From the NCBI GenBank assembly GCA_024195265.1, contig JAJLRJ010000008.1, positions 26,246,932 through 26,310,931 of the forward strand: 64,000 nucleotides of DNA, written 5' to 3'. Below, in pieces: positions 40,201 through 52,300 of this stretch. Numbering within the stretch: the stretch's first letter is position 1; every line of letters starts with the position of its first letter. The translations under genes were made by a program, and so were the position numbers. The notes under the pieces were generated by a model. It was not told the origin of the DNA. It made no database searches and was given only the letters and a program-made list of their open reading frames with translations. This DNA comes from Dendrophyllia cribrosa. Taxonomy: Eukaryota > Cnidaria > Anthozoa > Scleractinia > Dendrophylliidae.

Positions 40201-42093
40201 AAAGTAATGTACCTGGCTATAACTATTTTGTCAAAATTTGTGACTATATTAATGATCATTATGATATTGGAGAACTATACATGGAGTTTATCAAGGATGC
40301 CTGCATTGTAAAGAAAGGAGGAAAGTGCGTTTCATGTGGTAATGGCTGGCTTGGTTCTGTGATGGACAGTAGGATTCCGCGCCCTTTTCCAGATGTTGAG
40401 ACATTCAGATATAAAAGTGTTTTTGAATCTACTGCTTGTTTGGATGGAAAGCCTCGACCAGTGGACGACTTTATGCCAAGGGCACAAATTAAGAAATTTT
40501 TTGCAGAAGGAAAGTTGGTGACTGCAAAAGAGATAGCTGAATTTTCTGTAGCTTTTGTGGTTTCTGAGGAGCTGGTCAAGAATTACTTAGAACATTTAAA
40601 ACACCTTTCTTTTTACAAAAAACTAAGAGTTCAGGAAACTGCTCAGAAGAGGCGCGTGCGAGCAATGAAGAGCTATGAAGATTATAATTGGGCGGAACTT
40701 CTTCTGACTGGAGGGCTAAATTCCCTTTACGTTTCAGAACTTGACTTATATTTGAAAAAACACTCGTTGCCTTGGAAAAAAAAGCTGAAAAAAGAAAAAC
40801 TGGAAATAATTACCACCCATTTGAAAAATACAAGGACTGAGGCACTGAGAACAATGACTGTCACGGGGCAACGTCTGTTACAAGAGCCAGAAGCAGTTGA
40901 CGATGATGATGACGATGATGATGATGACGAAGGCGACGACACTGTCTTGGGGGAAACATGGAGTGAAGAGAGTGAGAGTGAGGAGAGCGAGTTTGAGGAG
41001 AGTGAGAGTGAGGAGAGCGAGAGTGAGGAGGGTGACGAGAGTGTATTTGAGCCACTTGCAAAAAGACCTTGCAGCACAAGAAGTGGGCGTCATGCGTCAA
41101 GTTTTATACTGTAGGCCAAGCTCTGTATTTGTTGTAATTAAATAAAAGACAGGAATTATAAGAGCGTTCAACAGCATTTTTCATTTTCTTTTTTCCTGGG
41201 AAAAAATGGGTGCCCCCCCCCCCCCCCCATGCTCGATGTAATTTTTATTGGCAATTTCCACAGCCTCCCCTAAATCAAAGTAGGGAAAAGTAGTGACCCC
41301 CCCTCAAAATCATCATAGCCCACCCTCTAGATAAATTATGAATGCTCCCAAAAGGAATCACATTCGAGTGATTTTGCAAAGTGTTTTCAAACTGTTTCAT
41401 GAAAAAGTTGCCTCCCTTGTCAATTTATTATATAAAGATCAACTCGGAGCCGCTTGTACACACGAGTGTAGTGCTGTCACATCCATCCACATAGTGACTG
41501 GATATACGCGTGCCTAAAAAGCCCCCAAAAACAAGCCGGTGAGCTGACAGATATTGTATTGATATAATTTATTCAATACTTTTATCTATTGTAGGCTTCC
41601 TGTACTTTAAAGGCCCAGTGTTACCCAAAATGTATTGCGCGCCCAATGCCTCAACGATCGAAAACACAGTCGAAAATTCCCGAAAGAGCCAATCATGAGC
41701 AAAGCAGAATGGGTGATACTGGGCCTTTAAGTTTGCATAATAAATCTCCTATTAGATGGTTATTCAATATTGTTCAACATGGTCTACATGTGACTTGCCC
41801 TATTATTTATCAAAATACAATAGAACTGGTAAAACTATACAGTATTGCTTTGCCCTAACAAGCTAATCTAACAATCCAAGTTGATATATTAACTTTAATA
41901 AGAACTTAATGTTCAAGGACTTCAAGCTACAACGTATTTTTCAAATACTTACCCCCCGATTCATGTTTTCCCACAAGTTATCCATGCCTTCATCAAACAC
42001 TCTCTCAAAAACAAAGCCTCCAACAACAATGGTCACAACGAATGTAGAAGTTCTACGGAATAAAGCATTGTAAATTGTTCTTCCAAGACTCAT
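37219..42093 (-). CDS. UQCR10: Cytochrome b-c1 complex subunit 9
   Basis: Two minus-strand exons: 42093-41953 (ATG, 47 codons) and 37278-37219 (19 codons and stop), joined by GT-AG in phase 0, for 66 residues; I recall human as 63. Exon 1 has the family motif LFRRTSTFVVTIVVGGFVFE: an amphipathic start, then a single inner-membrane helix. It is followed by RVFDEGMDNLWENMN. Exon 2 begins KLWKHVKHNY, matching the conserved C-terminus. The subunit belongs to respiratory complex III. The 4.67-kb intron contains a large coding element (38215-41349) and a TTAA MITE. Exon 2 is short, but its match is specific. Confidence 0.92.
38051..38147 (+). CDS. Possible orphan first exon
   Basis: From ATG to a GT donor there are 32 codons plus one base, basic and polar (MASHAVKSKRPNKAAKTEL and onward). 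It lies in the UQCR10 intron just left of the element at 38215. I found no following plus-strand exon in phase. It may be chance or the head of a disrupted gene. Confidence 0.25.
38685..38776. repeat. Imperfect 36-bp inverted repeat
   Basis: Arms starting CATGGCCAGTTGTCA and their complement surround a loop of about 18 bases, inside the element at 38215. Confidence 0.7.
38736..38881 (-). CDS. Coding-like terminal exon, minus strand
   Basis: An AG acceptor (CATTTTCAG) is followed by 47 codons and a stop. The composition is protein-like: a hydrophobic start (VSVFGGFLLAYKYKKDS), then an acidic end (DDTAWPVVMQWFDEDH). It is in phase 1 and lies within the element, opposite in strand to the main ORF. 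No upstream minus exon was found. Its identity is unknown. Confidence 0.3.
38950..41114 (+). CDS. Large element-encoded protein, unknown family
   Basis: Two open blocks, 38950-39287 and 39320-41114, are in matching phase if a 32-base GT-AG interval is skipped, giving about 710 residues. The first block may follow an AG acceptor at 38948-38949. Features include CLCR near the start, a coiled-coil-like stretch (about 39530-39720), CVSCGNGW, then a basic region. A SAP-like module follows: YNWAELLLTGGL, then ELDLYLKKHSLPWKKK. The C-terminus is a run of ten Asp and Glu/Ser repeats. SAP-like modules bind DNA, and I recall similar ends in uncharacterised cnidarian repeat proteins. A transposition role is inferred from the inverted ends; no DDE triad was identified. 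Confidence 0.55.
41611..41726. mobile_element. TTAA-flanked MITE family E
   Basis: The ends AGGCCCAGTGTTACCCA and TGGGTGATACTGGGCCT are inverted, with TTAA at 41607-41610 and 41727-41730. It is 116 bp long, in the UQCR10 intron. Confidence 0.8.
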
Positions 42094-42345
42094 CTTGATT
42101 CCTGAATCTTTCAGCAATAAACAAGCCGGCTTCTCAAAAGAAAAGATGGCGACTGCGATATTGTTCGCAAGGGACGATGGTCTTGTTTCCAGCTTGCAAT
42201 GTTCGATGGGATTTTTACGTCATCTTGGCGCCAAGTTTACCGCGACTTTACCAATCGATCAAAGTTCGAAGCCAGGCCAGGAAGAACACGTAAGATTTTT
42301 GCTTCCAAATGTATTAAAATTGTAGAACCTTTTGGATCAGATCAA
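42094..42345. promoter_or_regulatory. UQCR10/DCTPP1 divergent promoter region with uORF
   Basis: The start codons are 252 bp apart. An upstream ORF of 59 codons (42146-42325, MATAILFARDD and onward) ends 20 bases before the DCTPP1 ATG in another frame. If transcribed, it could lower DCTPP1 translation. Confidence 0.5.
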
Positions 42346-44499
42346 ATGTCCACCATGCTAGCTAATGGCGCATTGACTGACGACGAAGCTGCCATGGATG
42401 TACAAGTAACGAACAGTTTTCAGTTCAGCGAAGAACCTTCGTTGGAGAAAATGTAAGCAATAAACGGTTGCATGCTTTTGTAGTTTTTAACTTTGAGTTT
42501 CATGTTGAATTGTTCTTGCGTTTTTTTGTGTGTAAAAACCTGTGATATAGCGCTTGAATTAACCAGATTCATATTTCTTGTCAGCCGACAGATGCAGTCT
42601 GAGTTTTCGAAGGAAAGAGATTGGGACCAGTTTCACCAGCCCAGGAATCTTGTGCTTGCTATGGTACAAAATAACATTTCATTGCTTTAAAGACAAGGTT
42701 CATTACTTCGCATGAGACGAACCCAATTCAATGAATTAAGTTCATGTGAAGTACACCATATGAATCAATTCGGAATGGCGGATCTTATCCGGATCTGATC
42801 TCAATCTGCAATTTTGTCGGTCCATATTGAATACAATGTTAATTTATTTTAGCTGAATTCTAGTCCGGCATCTGAATCAGTTCAGCTGGGATTAATTGTA
42901 ATGTAATGTAAACTTTTATTTCAACATGATAAGCGTAAGTAGTTAAAGCTGTACAGCTTGTAGGGTCTGCCTCAATTTGAATTAGGTTTGGCTAATATAA
43001 AGTAGGCTCTCAACTGGGGATAGCTTTTATAGGGATGTTACTAAAAGCGGGAACGGGGAACCGGGAACAGGGAACGGGGGTCTGGGAACGAGCATTCAGC
43101 GGTATTCGCCATAAAATATAGGTCCTTCATATATGCATGGTTGTTATTGTAAAGAAATTTCAAAACGGTGGTCGCGACGAGAAAGCGAACCACGGAAAAA
43201 GCAAATTATACCTTTCATCTCAGGTAATAAGATTTAAAAGGAACTTGGAATCGTAACGTTGTGTTTATTTGTGCTTTGTACCGTCTGGCAGAGGCAGTGT
43301 ATCACCGTTTTTGCAGCGACGAATCGAAACGAATAAAATCGAGATCGATCAAACTCAAAGCAGTAGTGACACCCAGAACTATGCTTTTATTCCTGATCAC
43401 ATACAAGTATTGCTTCTACAAAGAATTCAAAGGTAAAAAAACAAAGCCTGATAAATGAACAGTATATTTATTCAAGATCTGATACATACATGTATGTTTC
43501 TGTACAGATCAAAAACAGTTTTGTATTAAGAAGTTTTTTCTTAAAAGTTTTAACAGTAATAACCAACATATTTTCTAGTCATTGCTTTATTTAACAGAAA
43601 CCGTGTGCAAGTAGAGTTTAGCTTATTATGTTAGTGCAATTTTGCGCTTTGTAGAAATTTTGTGTTATTTTGCAATTGTGTCATGTTAATCAGTGTTAAT
43701 CATTTATATTACCATAGACTGAAGGGAAAATAGAATATCAACTATCGAATGTCAACTAAACATATCAAAAAACTGCTCACAGACAAACATTTGATGGTAC
43801 ACCGTTACTGCGCCTTTCAATAACATGCGGAATTTAAAATTCAAATCTCCACCAACGGTTGCGTTATTCCCTGCCGTCAGTCATAATTAATACGAAAGCC
43901 AATGGACCATGTAAAAAAGAAACAAACAAAATGGATCGAAATCTACCAATCATAACGCACGGACGTGACCTTTTGAACTCATTGAAGTGAAGATCTGTTT
44001 CCTGAGAGGTAAGCTAAGATGATTGACGGCAGTGTAAAACGCAACCGTTGGTGGAAATTTGAATTTCAAATTCTGCATGTTATTGGAAGGCGCAGTAATT
44101 GCCTACCATGTAACAAAAACTTGACAAGAACATACAATTCAGGGACATAAGTTGTATTGTTCATCTCCCCAAATCCCCCCTTATTTTCTTGCACATCCAA
44201 ATGATCTTTACATGAAATCTAACAATGTCAAACCAGATGAAAATCAGTTGACAAGGAAATATACCTATTCTTATGGAAATCTGCAGGCAAGCTACAGAAT
44301 GCTGGACTATTGTGTCCAAGCCTGTGAATTCTGAAACATGCCATTTAAATCTTATTTTTGAAAGCTTAACATAAAAACTAAACAAAAAGAAAAAAAACAG
44401 TATAAAAACCTGACCAAAAGTTAAAGTGGCATCTAGTACAGTAATTAAAATAATGTTGATGCATTGCATAATAATGCTGTGGATCATTCACAGAGGAGT

Positions 44500-44542
<43 letters not shown>

Positions 44543-47500
44543 GAGGGGTCCTCAGGTATATTAGTGACAGGGAAGTGTGAAAACCTTTTTAGGGTTTGAA
44601 ATTAGCAATCTGTGGACTCTTTTTGGGTTAGAAAAATTTGTGTTGGTTTGTTTTGGGTGAAAGATTGTGGTTGAGACTTTATTGGGAGTTGACCAAAAGC
44701 AAAACCCGGAGATCTAAAACAAGCAATATATTGTATCAAACAATAAATTGTATCAGTTTCAAGAATGATTGCAGTCTGCCTAAAGTTTGTCATAGATCAC
44801 TGACAGATACATCATGAATTAAGAAAGGTGAATGCAAAAACTGTCTGTAACTATCTTGATGTGTTTTTGTATTAACTTTTTTATAGAGTGAAAAAAAGGA
44901 ACTTTTTTGGGTTACGTTCTGGGCCATCATACTTTTTTGGGATCTGGTTTTAGGACTTTTTTGATAATGCACTTTTCAGAAAAAGTCTTGTATACTTTTG
45001 AATGTAAGGTATAGCATAATTATAGGGAAAGATTTAGGAACTGACATTTACTTTGTGCCTTGACTGTAGGTGCCAAACAAACAATAACTTTCAGAAGGAT
45101 AACTAACTTCTAAAATGAAGTCTTATGTACTGTGGACATGTATGCACCTCTGGATATTTAAGGCTGCCTTGAAGGAGCTGATTGATTTAAACTTTTATAG
45201 CCATGTACTTGTTGAAATGATAAACAAGCATTTGCATAAGTAGTGGACAAAAATGAACTAAACTATGAACATATTTCTGAAACTGAAAGCAGAACACCTA
45301 TTGAATTCATTTTTGCTACTTTTATTCAAACATTAACACACACTAAAGTACCTGATGAATATCAACAGTTGAACACACCCAGTTTGAGATGCTTGTTTAA
45401 GTAAGGTGCTTTAAATGGGCATATAACATCATTTTTAGTGTTACTTTAAAAAGTCAAAAGACATTTATATCACTGGAACCCAAAAATAAGGGTTCAGTTT
45501 TGTTTAAAATTATTCTACTAGTGCTCTTAGAGTAACCATTAGTGTCTTGGGCTGCAGATGGCCAGGATGGAAATGGATTACATCTTGAAAAAATGAGGCC
45601 AATTTTTTTCAACTTTATCACTTCTGTCTTGGAGAACTCTCAAAACTCAGATTATGATTATCAGATTATCTGTACAGAAACATACATGTATGTATCAGTT
45701 TATTTATCAGGCTTTGTTTTTTTACCTTTGAATTCTTTGTAGAAGCAATACTTGTATGTGATCAGGAATAAAAGCATAGTTCTGGGTGTCACAACTGCTT
45801 TGAGTTTGATTGATCTCGATTTTATTCGTTTCGATTCGTCGCTGCAAAAACGGTGATACACTGCCTCTGCCAGACGGTACAAAGCACAAATAAACACAAC
45901 GTTACGATTCCAAGTTCCTTTTAAATCTTATTACCTGAGATGAAAGGTATAATTTGCTTTTTCCGTGGTTCTCTTTCTCGTCGCGACCACCGTTTTGAAA
46001 TTTCTTTACAATAACAACCATGAATTTGAAATGCATATATGAAGGACCTATATTTTATGGCGAATACCGCTGAATGCTCGTTCCCAGACCCCCGTTCCCC
46101 GTTCCCGCTTTTAGTAACATCCCTTTTATAGGGAAGATATCAATGACGTCACCAATTGTTATTAATGTGCCAACCAGAGCCTTATTGGCTGCCAAAACAA
46201 AGGGTTCTTTTGTTCCAGTGGCTGGCACATTTGAATAACAAAAATAATGTTTGTAAATAGATATCATCCCTATAGCTACTCAAGCTTATTTCATATGGTC
46301 TTTTGCTAAATGTTTTTTTAACAAATATACTAATCAACCTACAAGACCCGTCACCAAATCCAAATACAGTATGGCAAATCTACATGGGTGGTTTTTGTCC
46401 CCTTCTGGACAGAACTATGAACAGATGGCAGTTAAATTGGAGGGTTCGTTGGAAATAAACTTCATTAAACCCACACCACAGATACATCAAGGTTTTCAAA
46501 AGTCTGTAGCATGCAGCAAAGATGTGTCAACTAAAACAGCCAAGATTACATGCCAAGAAAGGCTGTGATGGAACACTAGTATGCCATTCGCTTTTAATAT
46601 GCTTGCCCAAAATCTTTGGTGAAGACTAAACAAAATGTGTTATTGTCTCTTTGTGTTAAAGAAACCAGAGCTAAGCTTTAAAATTAGCCCATCTGCTTGA
46701 TAAATGCTCATGAGCTTTTTCATGTCATTTTGTAGGTTGGGGAAGTTGGAGAAGTGGCAGAGCTGTTGTAAGAAGTGTTGATTACCTTGTTGACTATCTG
46801 CTTCATGTAGTGTTGCATATTATTTTCCAGGGGGGGTACTCCCACATAAAAATGACGAGGGTTCTTGTGAGAAATTTTTGAAAAACATCCTAAAAGGTAC
46901 CAAAATCTTGTTTGATGGGTGTGCTAAGAGGTACCGATTCTAAAACTACATATGCCATATTCTGTCATATTGTTTCGGCTTTATACCCTAAATGGTATCG
47001 CGATAATTCTTAATGCGGTCATTTTAGATGTAAGCACCCTATGTGGTACCAATCTGCAAATTTTGACCCCTGAAAGGTACGACAAGCACCCCCATTATTT
47101 TTGTCTGGGAGTCCCCCCTCAGGATTATTTGCATTAAAGTAAAAATGTGTAAAATGATATTTTACTATTTTTGAATTTTATAGCCAGTGGAAAGGTGAAG
47201 TAAAAGAGGGATTACCCGGTAAGTTTGAAGGAGTGAAAAAAAAGTATTATCACTGCACATTCAACTGCAAAATTTTGATATTAATCATTAACATTATTGT
47301 TTTATCCCAACACTGTTCATCACTGTTTCTCGGCTATCTGCTGGTTCTTCTTTTCCTGTAAGAAATTTTGCAGGAATTTGTAAAGAGTACTGTAACACTT
47401 AGTTTACATCTGATCTAATTTTAATTAATAATGCCGTGATATTAATTTTATGGTATCAAATACCCCCCATTATCTCCTTCTTTCCAGATTGGTCACCCAA

Positions 47501-47699
47501 GGAGAAACATCATCTTGCCCAGGAACTCAGCGATGTACTTGTCTACTTGGTCAGACTGGCAGAAAAGTGCCATGTTGATCTTCCAAAGGAAGTCGTAGCA
47601 AAGATAGCATTAAATAACAAGAAATACCCTGCAGATTTAGTCAAGGGATCAAGCAAAAAATATACAGAATACAAAGAAATGAGTTCCTCAAATCATTGA
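42346..47699 (+). CDS. DCTPP1: dCTP pyrophosphatase 1
   Basis: Five exons, GT-AG and in phase: 42346-42452, 42585-42663, 46736-46767, 47184-47218 and 47488-47699 (stop TGA). They encode 154 residues; I recall human as 170. The family core is clear: RDWDQFHQPRNLVLAM, then the MazG-type metal-binding motif EVGE (residues 65-68) and ELSDVLVYLV with E97 and D100. The all-helical enzyme hydrolyses dCTP and modified dCTP to the monophosphate and pyrophosphate, cleaning the nucleotide pool. ATG 42346 was chosen because it gives a short tail before FSEEPSLEKIRQMQ; the frame is open further upstream. Intron 2 (42664-46735) contains the element at 43032-46123 and intron 3 a G-rich-ended element. Confidence 0.95.
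43805..44098. mobile_element. Foldback MITE nested in the 43032 element
   Basis: The left arm starts TTACTGCGCCTTTCAATAAC. The right arm is its near-complement and ends GGAAGGCGCAGTAA. Arms are about 90 bp, including the shared word AACGGTTG/CAACCGTT. Confidence 0.8.
45414..45665. mobile_element. MITE family C, truncated copy
   Basis: Collinear with 21187-21440 for about 240 bp and then broken off next to the right arm of the 43032 element. Confidence 0.7.
46829..47123. mobile_element. GGGTACTCCC-family element in DCTPP1 intron 3
   Basis: CCAGGGGGGGTACTCCC on the left is matched by GGGAGTCCCCCCTCAGG on the right. Words GGTACC and AAAGGTAC recur inside. Confidence 0.65.
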
Positions 47700-49051
47700 C
47701 TAAATCTGCCATTTGAGAAGTTTGCAATTTCCATGTTTATACTTTGTGGTGTAAATAGGGAACATATATGCTACAGTCTTAAAGAGGAGAAGTAACCTAA
47801 TATATGTGTTCAAATATAGCTTTTAAAACTTTCTTAGATATAACTTTTAATGTCAAATTAAGGCAGGTAGAGGCCGGATGGAAAATGGTAACATGGCTGT
47901 ATGAACAAGGATGTAGCTAATATTTTCAACAGGCGAAATTTTGTCCATTATAGGCGGAAAATTTTGGTCATATTGAAGAGAAAGAGTTAAGCAGACAGTT
48001 TTTTAGGCGGAAAAATCAAGAAAAGTCAAGTCTTCAGGTTGTTATTTTTTCCGCCTTCCGCCTTTTATTAACACTGCTGATGAAACTTACTAAGATTACG
48101 GAGTACTCAAGAAAAAAAGTGATTGGGAAACCAGTGAAAAAGTGTTTTTGGGATTCAGACATGTGGTTTTTTTTTTTGGGGGGGGGGGGGGGTTGGGGTC
48201 TAAAATTTTGCCTTCTCTTTTTGTTTTGCTTTTGGGTAGGGTACTTTTCGGCCATGAGTATTCTTGTCATTGTTATGGCTTAATTTTCACTTCCCTGTCA
48301 CTTTTGTTTTTAAGTACTCCTTGAGACTTAAATGCATATTTCTTTTAGAATGAAAGTCAAAGACCATTTTTAGTAATTAATTTGTTTTATTTGAGCTTGT
48401 TACATCTACAAAGTTTCCTTTTAAAATCTTGGATGTAAGGCAGTTATAAGTAATCTTTGCCATTATAAATCTCACTGAAATTTTATTTTTCTCAGCTCAT
48501 TAGACATTTCAAAATGTTTTGTAATATATTTATGAAAAGCAACTTTATTTAGCAGTTCACCATACATAATAATTATTATAGCTGGTGTGTTTTAGTTCTT
48601 CCACATATTCAATGATTTTTCCTGTATGAAATCTTATATTTATTTTTCCTGTAAATCAACATTTCAATAATACCTCATCATTTTTTCTTTGCCCCATTTC
48701 AATAACAGGATACTTTGAAAACTGAATGAATTTAAGTGTGTCACACCAGATGTTACCTTTAAACATTTCTAAAAAATACAGCCGAACATCTCCTTATGGA
48801 CACACACCTCCATCATACAGACCTCTCTCCGGGTATAATGGACAGTTGTTTTCATCCCAAAGAGACTAAAATTCATACAATGCCAACCTCTATAATGCAG
48901 ATACTTGGGTCTGCTGCTTTGGTGTCCAGGGGTTCAACTGTATTTGATTTTCTGCTGAGGATGCTCAAACTCGCCATTTCCACTAAAAAAAAAACCTCTG
49001 GCACCCAGGGTAAGGAAATGGGAGATGTCTGCCCACAGCCTAAAGAGACAC
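47700..49051. other. DCTPP1 3' region and spacer
   Basis: It holds a T/G run (48168-48192) and AT-rich sequence. No further exon or RNA gene is recognised. Confidence 0.5.
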
Positions 49052-49151
49052 TAGCCTGTTCCAGGCTCTCAGATAGTGGGGGCAAGCGAAAAATGTTGGC
49101 TCCGACATTTTTCACTCGACCCCACTATCTGAGAGCCTGGAACAGGCTAGA
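49052..49151. mobile_element. Foldback MITE, family A copy 2
   Basis: The ends TAGCCTGTTCCAGGCTCTCA and complement are inverted and share AGATAGTGGGG with the copy at 5240. AGAGACAC occurs on both sides. Confidence 0.8.
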
Positions 49152-49379
49152 GAGACACAAGAAAAGTCTAACACAATGTAACTGCTGAAATCTTTTTCCA
49201 GGTACTGGTAGTGGAATACCCAGATCTTCCAAGAAAATTTAGGAAGAGGAAGGGTGCAGGCTATCTTCTCGAAATTCTTCCCATTTTTCTTTCTCATTTT
49301 TTTATCACCCGCCCAGTTTCCAGGCTATCGCGCTCTTTACGCTTCAACCTGGAAACTAGTTATCTTCCCAAAAAACAAA

Positions 49380-52300
49380 ATGGCCGACGCAGACGGCTTC
49401 CAAGTTGTAAAGAAAAGAAAGGGTTATAATAACAAATTCTACCAAGGAAACAACAGAACCTCTACAAAATTATGGAACAAAAGCACCGCCTTCGAAACAA
49501 CGCATTTTGATGTAGATGAACTGAGGACTAAAATCGATAAATGCAGGCACGAGAAGGTTTCATTTGCTTTTGTAGATTCATTTGATGAATTTGACACACA
49601 CATTTCTTTCAATGAGATATATTTTTAATGGATGAAGTGACATAACTTGTGTTTGTGAACAGGGAGGAAATTTCAACTAGTGAATTTTTCTCAAGTTTCC
49701 AAGGTAAGGTGTAGCAAGTAACTTCAAATTCATATTACGTATTCATAATACTGGTCTCTATTGGTAAAACAATAGATTGGGACATTCCAAAAATAGCCTG
49801 AATCCCCACCCCCTGCAAGGCAGCCTCTGTCACAGGTGGTGTCAAATATGAAGCCATTAAGATTAAGGACCCCTTGGATGCAATCTTCAAAGGTTGCCAA
49901 CAACATGAAACTATGGTGTCAGAATCTTGCCTTCCATAGGGGGTGTGTGAATAAAAAATTGAATATCCCATTGACTAAAGCTGAGGCTACATATGCCATT
50001 TTTTGCTTGCATAGGTGATGCGATTTGTTCAAAAATTGTCCTGTCGCCAGCGCCAGTGGCGGCTACACGCGTGACAAATTTTGGTAACAAAATGGTTGCA
50101 ACAAAGACTGCATACGACTGGGATGGTAATTCAGCCCAAGCCTCATTTTAGTTATAAAAATCTGATTGGCTAGATACCCTTTAGTCGTGTCGCAAGTGCA
50201 AGAAAAAAGTTGCAAGGTGGCTACATGAGCGACAGTGTCTGTGATTTTGTCATAAAAATATTCAACTCTTGCAACTTTTTTCTGCTTTTTTTTATCTGTT
50301 GGGTCACATGTTCATGGGTGGCTGCACGTGCGATCTTTACTGTGTGTGGGTACATGACAATTTTTCAAAAATGTTGCCTGGGTTTGATTCCCGGACTCAG
50401 CGTCATGTGGGTTGAGTTGGTTGTTAGTTCTCATCCTTGCTCCGAGGGTTTTTTCTCCCTCCTCAAAAACTAACATAAATTTCTAAATTCCAATTCGACC
50501 AGGAATTTTAGAGGGCCACATTAATTAACCTAGAGTTAGCTTGGTGCCACCCGGGGGGGGGGGGGGGGGGGGAGAGGGTACTCCCATTTAAGAGCTATAT
50601 AGGTATGTGCCGCTGTGAAGGGTATGGTTTTCAGGCAGTTTAGCCTGGGATAAGGTATAATATAAATCAGAGATTTTTGGTCTAGAATGGGGTATCATTT
50701 TCTGCGAAACTGATCAGTTGCATGAAGAATGTAGTCTAGACAAGGTTTACTGACAAATGGAATTTAAAAATTGGTTTGGTGGGCAGTACGGCATTTTTAC
50801 TGACCCCTGGCATCTTAGACTGTGATAGTGAACGACTTTCTGGAAAATAGCGAGTCTGGAATAGGTCTAGGATAGGGTAGGGTTTTTCGGTGTTTAGTCT
50901 AGAATAGGGTTGCAAAATGCAGCTAAAATGGTCTAGTATAGGTTAAGGGTCTCAGAGTCCCAGCGGCATACTCCCGCCCAAAAATTTGCAGAGTAACCCC
51001 CACCGGGTGCCACCCTATTTAAAAATTGCTATTTATTAATTTTTTATTTTTAGGAGCCTTTGATTTGCTTTGTTTTTGTTTAGGTAAATAAGTTGTAACA
51101 CCTTTAACTCTTTTTTTCTCTAGAGTTGTTTCACAATAGTCATGCTGTAAAGAATTCCATTTGTGAAATAGGAGCTGGATGTAAAAATACTACAGACATT
51201 CCAAAGGAGCCTATTGCTGACATTGTTTGCTTTGGAATTGGAAAAATAACTTCATGTCCTATAGCTAGATACCAGTTTGCCTTATTGCTGTTGCTAAAAG
51301 AACAACTTCAGGTAATTAACAGGTTATTTGTGTTACTTGGCAAGAGATGATCATATGATTGTAGGATTGATACAACTGGACTGGGTTTTTGAAAGCACAA
51401 TTTACCTTATCCTGGATTACTGTTAGCTTTGTTAAATAACTAATTAATGAAGAGTTGTACAAATGTTTTTTTTTCTCTGTCCATTTTTTACTTTGAGCAT
51501 ACAATAATATTAGCTTTTGGAATGCTATCAAGAAGAGAAACGAATTCCTTGGTTAACTCTTAGTTTTGGATAAGCCTATAAACAACTTGGTTCTGGGTGT
51601 CTTTTGTGATGACAAACCACCTTCAGGTAAAAAGCATGACAGGCTAACTACTTGACAATCAGGAGTAATGATTGGTTGAATCCGAGACTTGCCAAGACAC
51701 AAAGACCCTGGTTTAAAATGGGAGTCGAAGACATAGTCTTGCAAAAATCCAAACCTAAGACGCAGAGCTCCAAAATTCTGAGCCAGATACAACAAACTAC
51801 AGTGTATTAACAAGAATTTTGCTCCCTTTGGTTTGTAAGTGTTTGACTCGTAACACAATTAAAGCAGTGCTGTTTGTTGAATTATAAGACTTCTGGCTAA
51901 ACTCTGGCGAGATTAATGAGGCTCCATGTTACAAGTTTTCAAAATTTAAGACGCGGAGATTCCGAGACCTTTTTTTATTCACCAAGATTTTTAGACTGCT
52001 AAAAATTTTCAAAGACTCCTAATTTTTGATAGGCCATTCTATACTTGTATTACAATCGCTTTTTTGTGGGTAAAAGATGTACAGTAACCTTAAAATGTTT
52101 CATTACCAGATTACTGGCCTTTGCTTTGTCTATGAACCTCAGTTTTCACAAGATGATAAAATGGTGGTAAAAGAGTTTGGATGTTCTCTAATTGAACATA
52201 ATGAGGTAAGATAACCATTTTTTAAAATACAATATTGTATTCCAACATTTGAATAGGTCGGAGCATAACCAACCTATGTCGAATTTGAGACTTTTTTTTG

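Larger units (their letters stand above)
38215..41349. mobile_element. 3.1-kb DNA transposon-like element in the UQCR10 intron
   Basis: The 43-bp ends beginning GGGAGCATTCATAATTTATC are inverted and identical. C-rich tracts lie just inside each end. TTAA precedes the left end but AAAA follows the right, so no clean target duplication is visible. The interior encodes the long plus-strand protein at 38950-41114. I cannot assign a superfamily. Confidence 0.8.
43032..46123. mobile_element. 3.1-kb element with terminal inverted repeats of about 460 bp
   Basis: The left arm 43032-43509 and right arm 45669-46123 are near-identical inverted copies starting GGGATGTTACTAAAAGCGGG. A 7-bp duplication TTTTATA flanks the element (43025-43031 and 46124-46130). 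A 65-codon frame (43261-43458 and 45700-45897) translates identically in both arms. The left arm has an extra 20 or so bases near 43455-43475. The interior contains a palindromic MITE, a G run (44498-44541) and a truncated family C MITE. No long transposase frame was seen. Confidence 0.88.

Noticed and set aside
40259..41100. Minus-strand frames rich in Ser/His opposite the acidic tail
   Set aside because: These are mirror translations of the GAT/GAG-rich acidic tail of the plus-strand element protein.
44498..44541. Long G run as a functional quadruplex
   Set aside because: Homopolymer length is unreliable, similar runs mark transposon ends across the window, and nothing ties this one to a gene.
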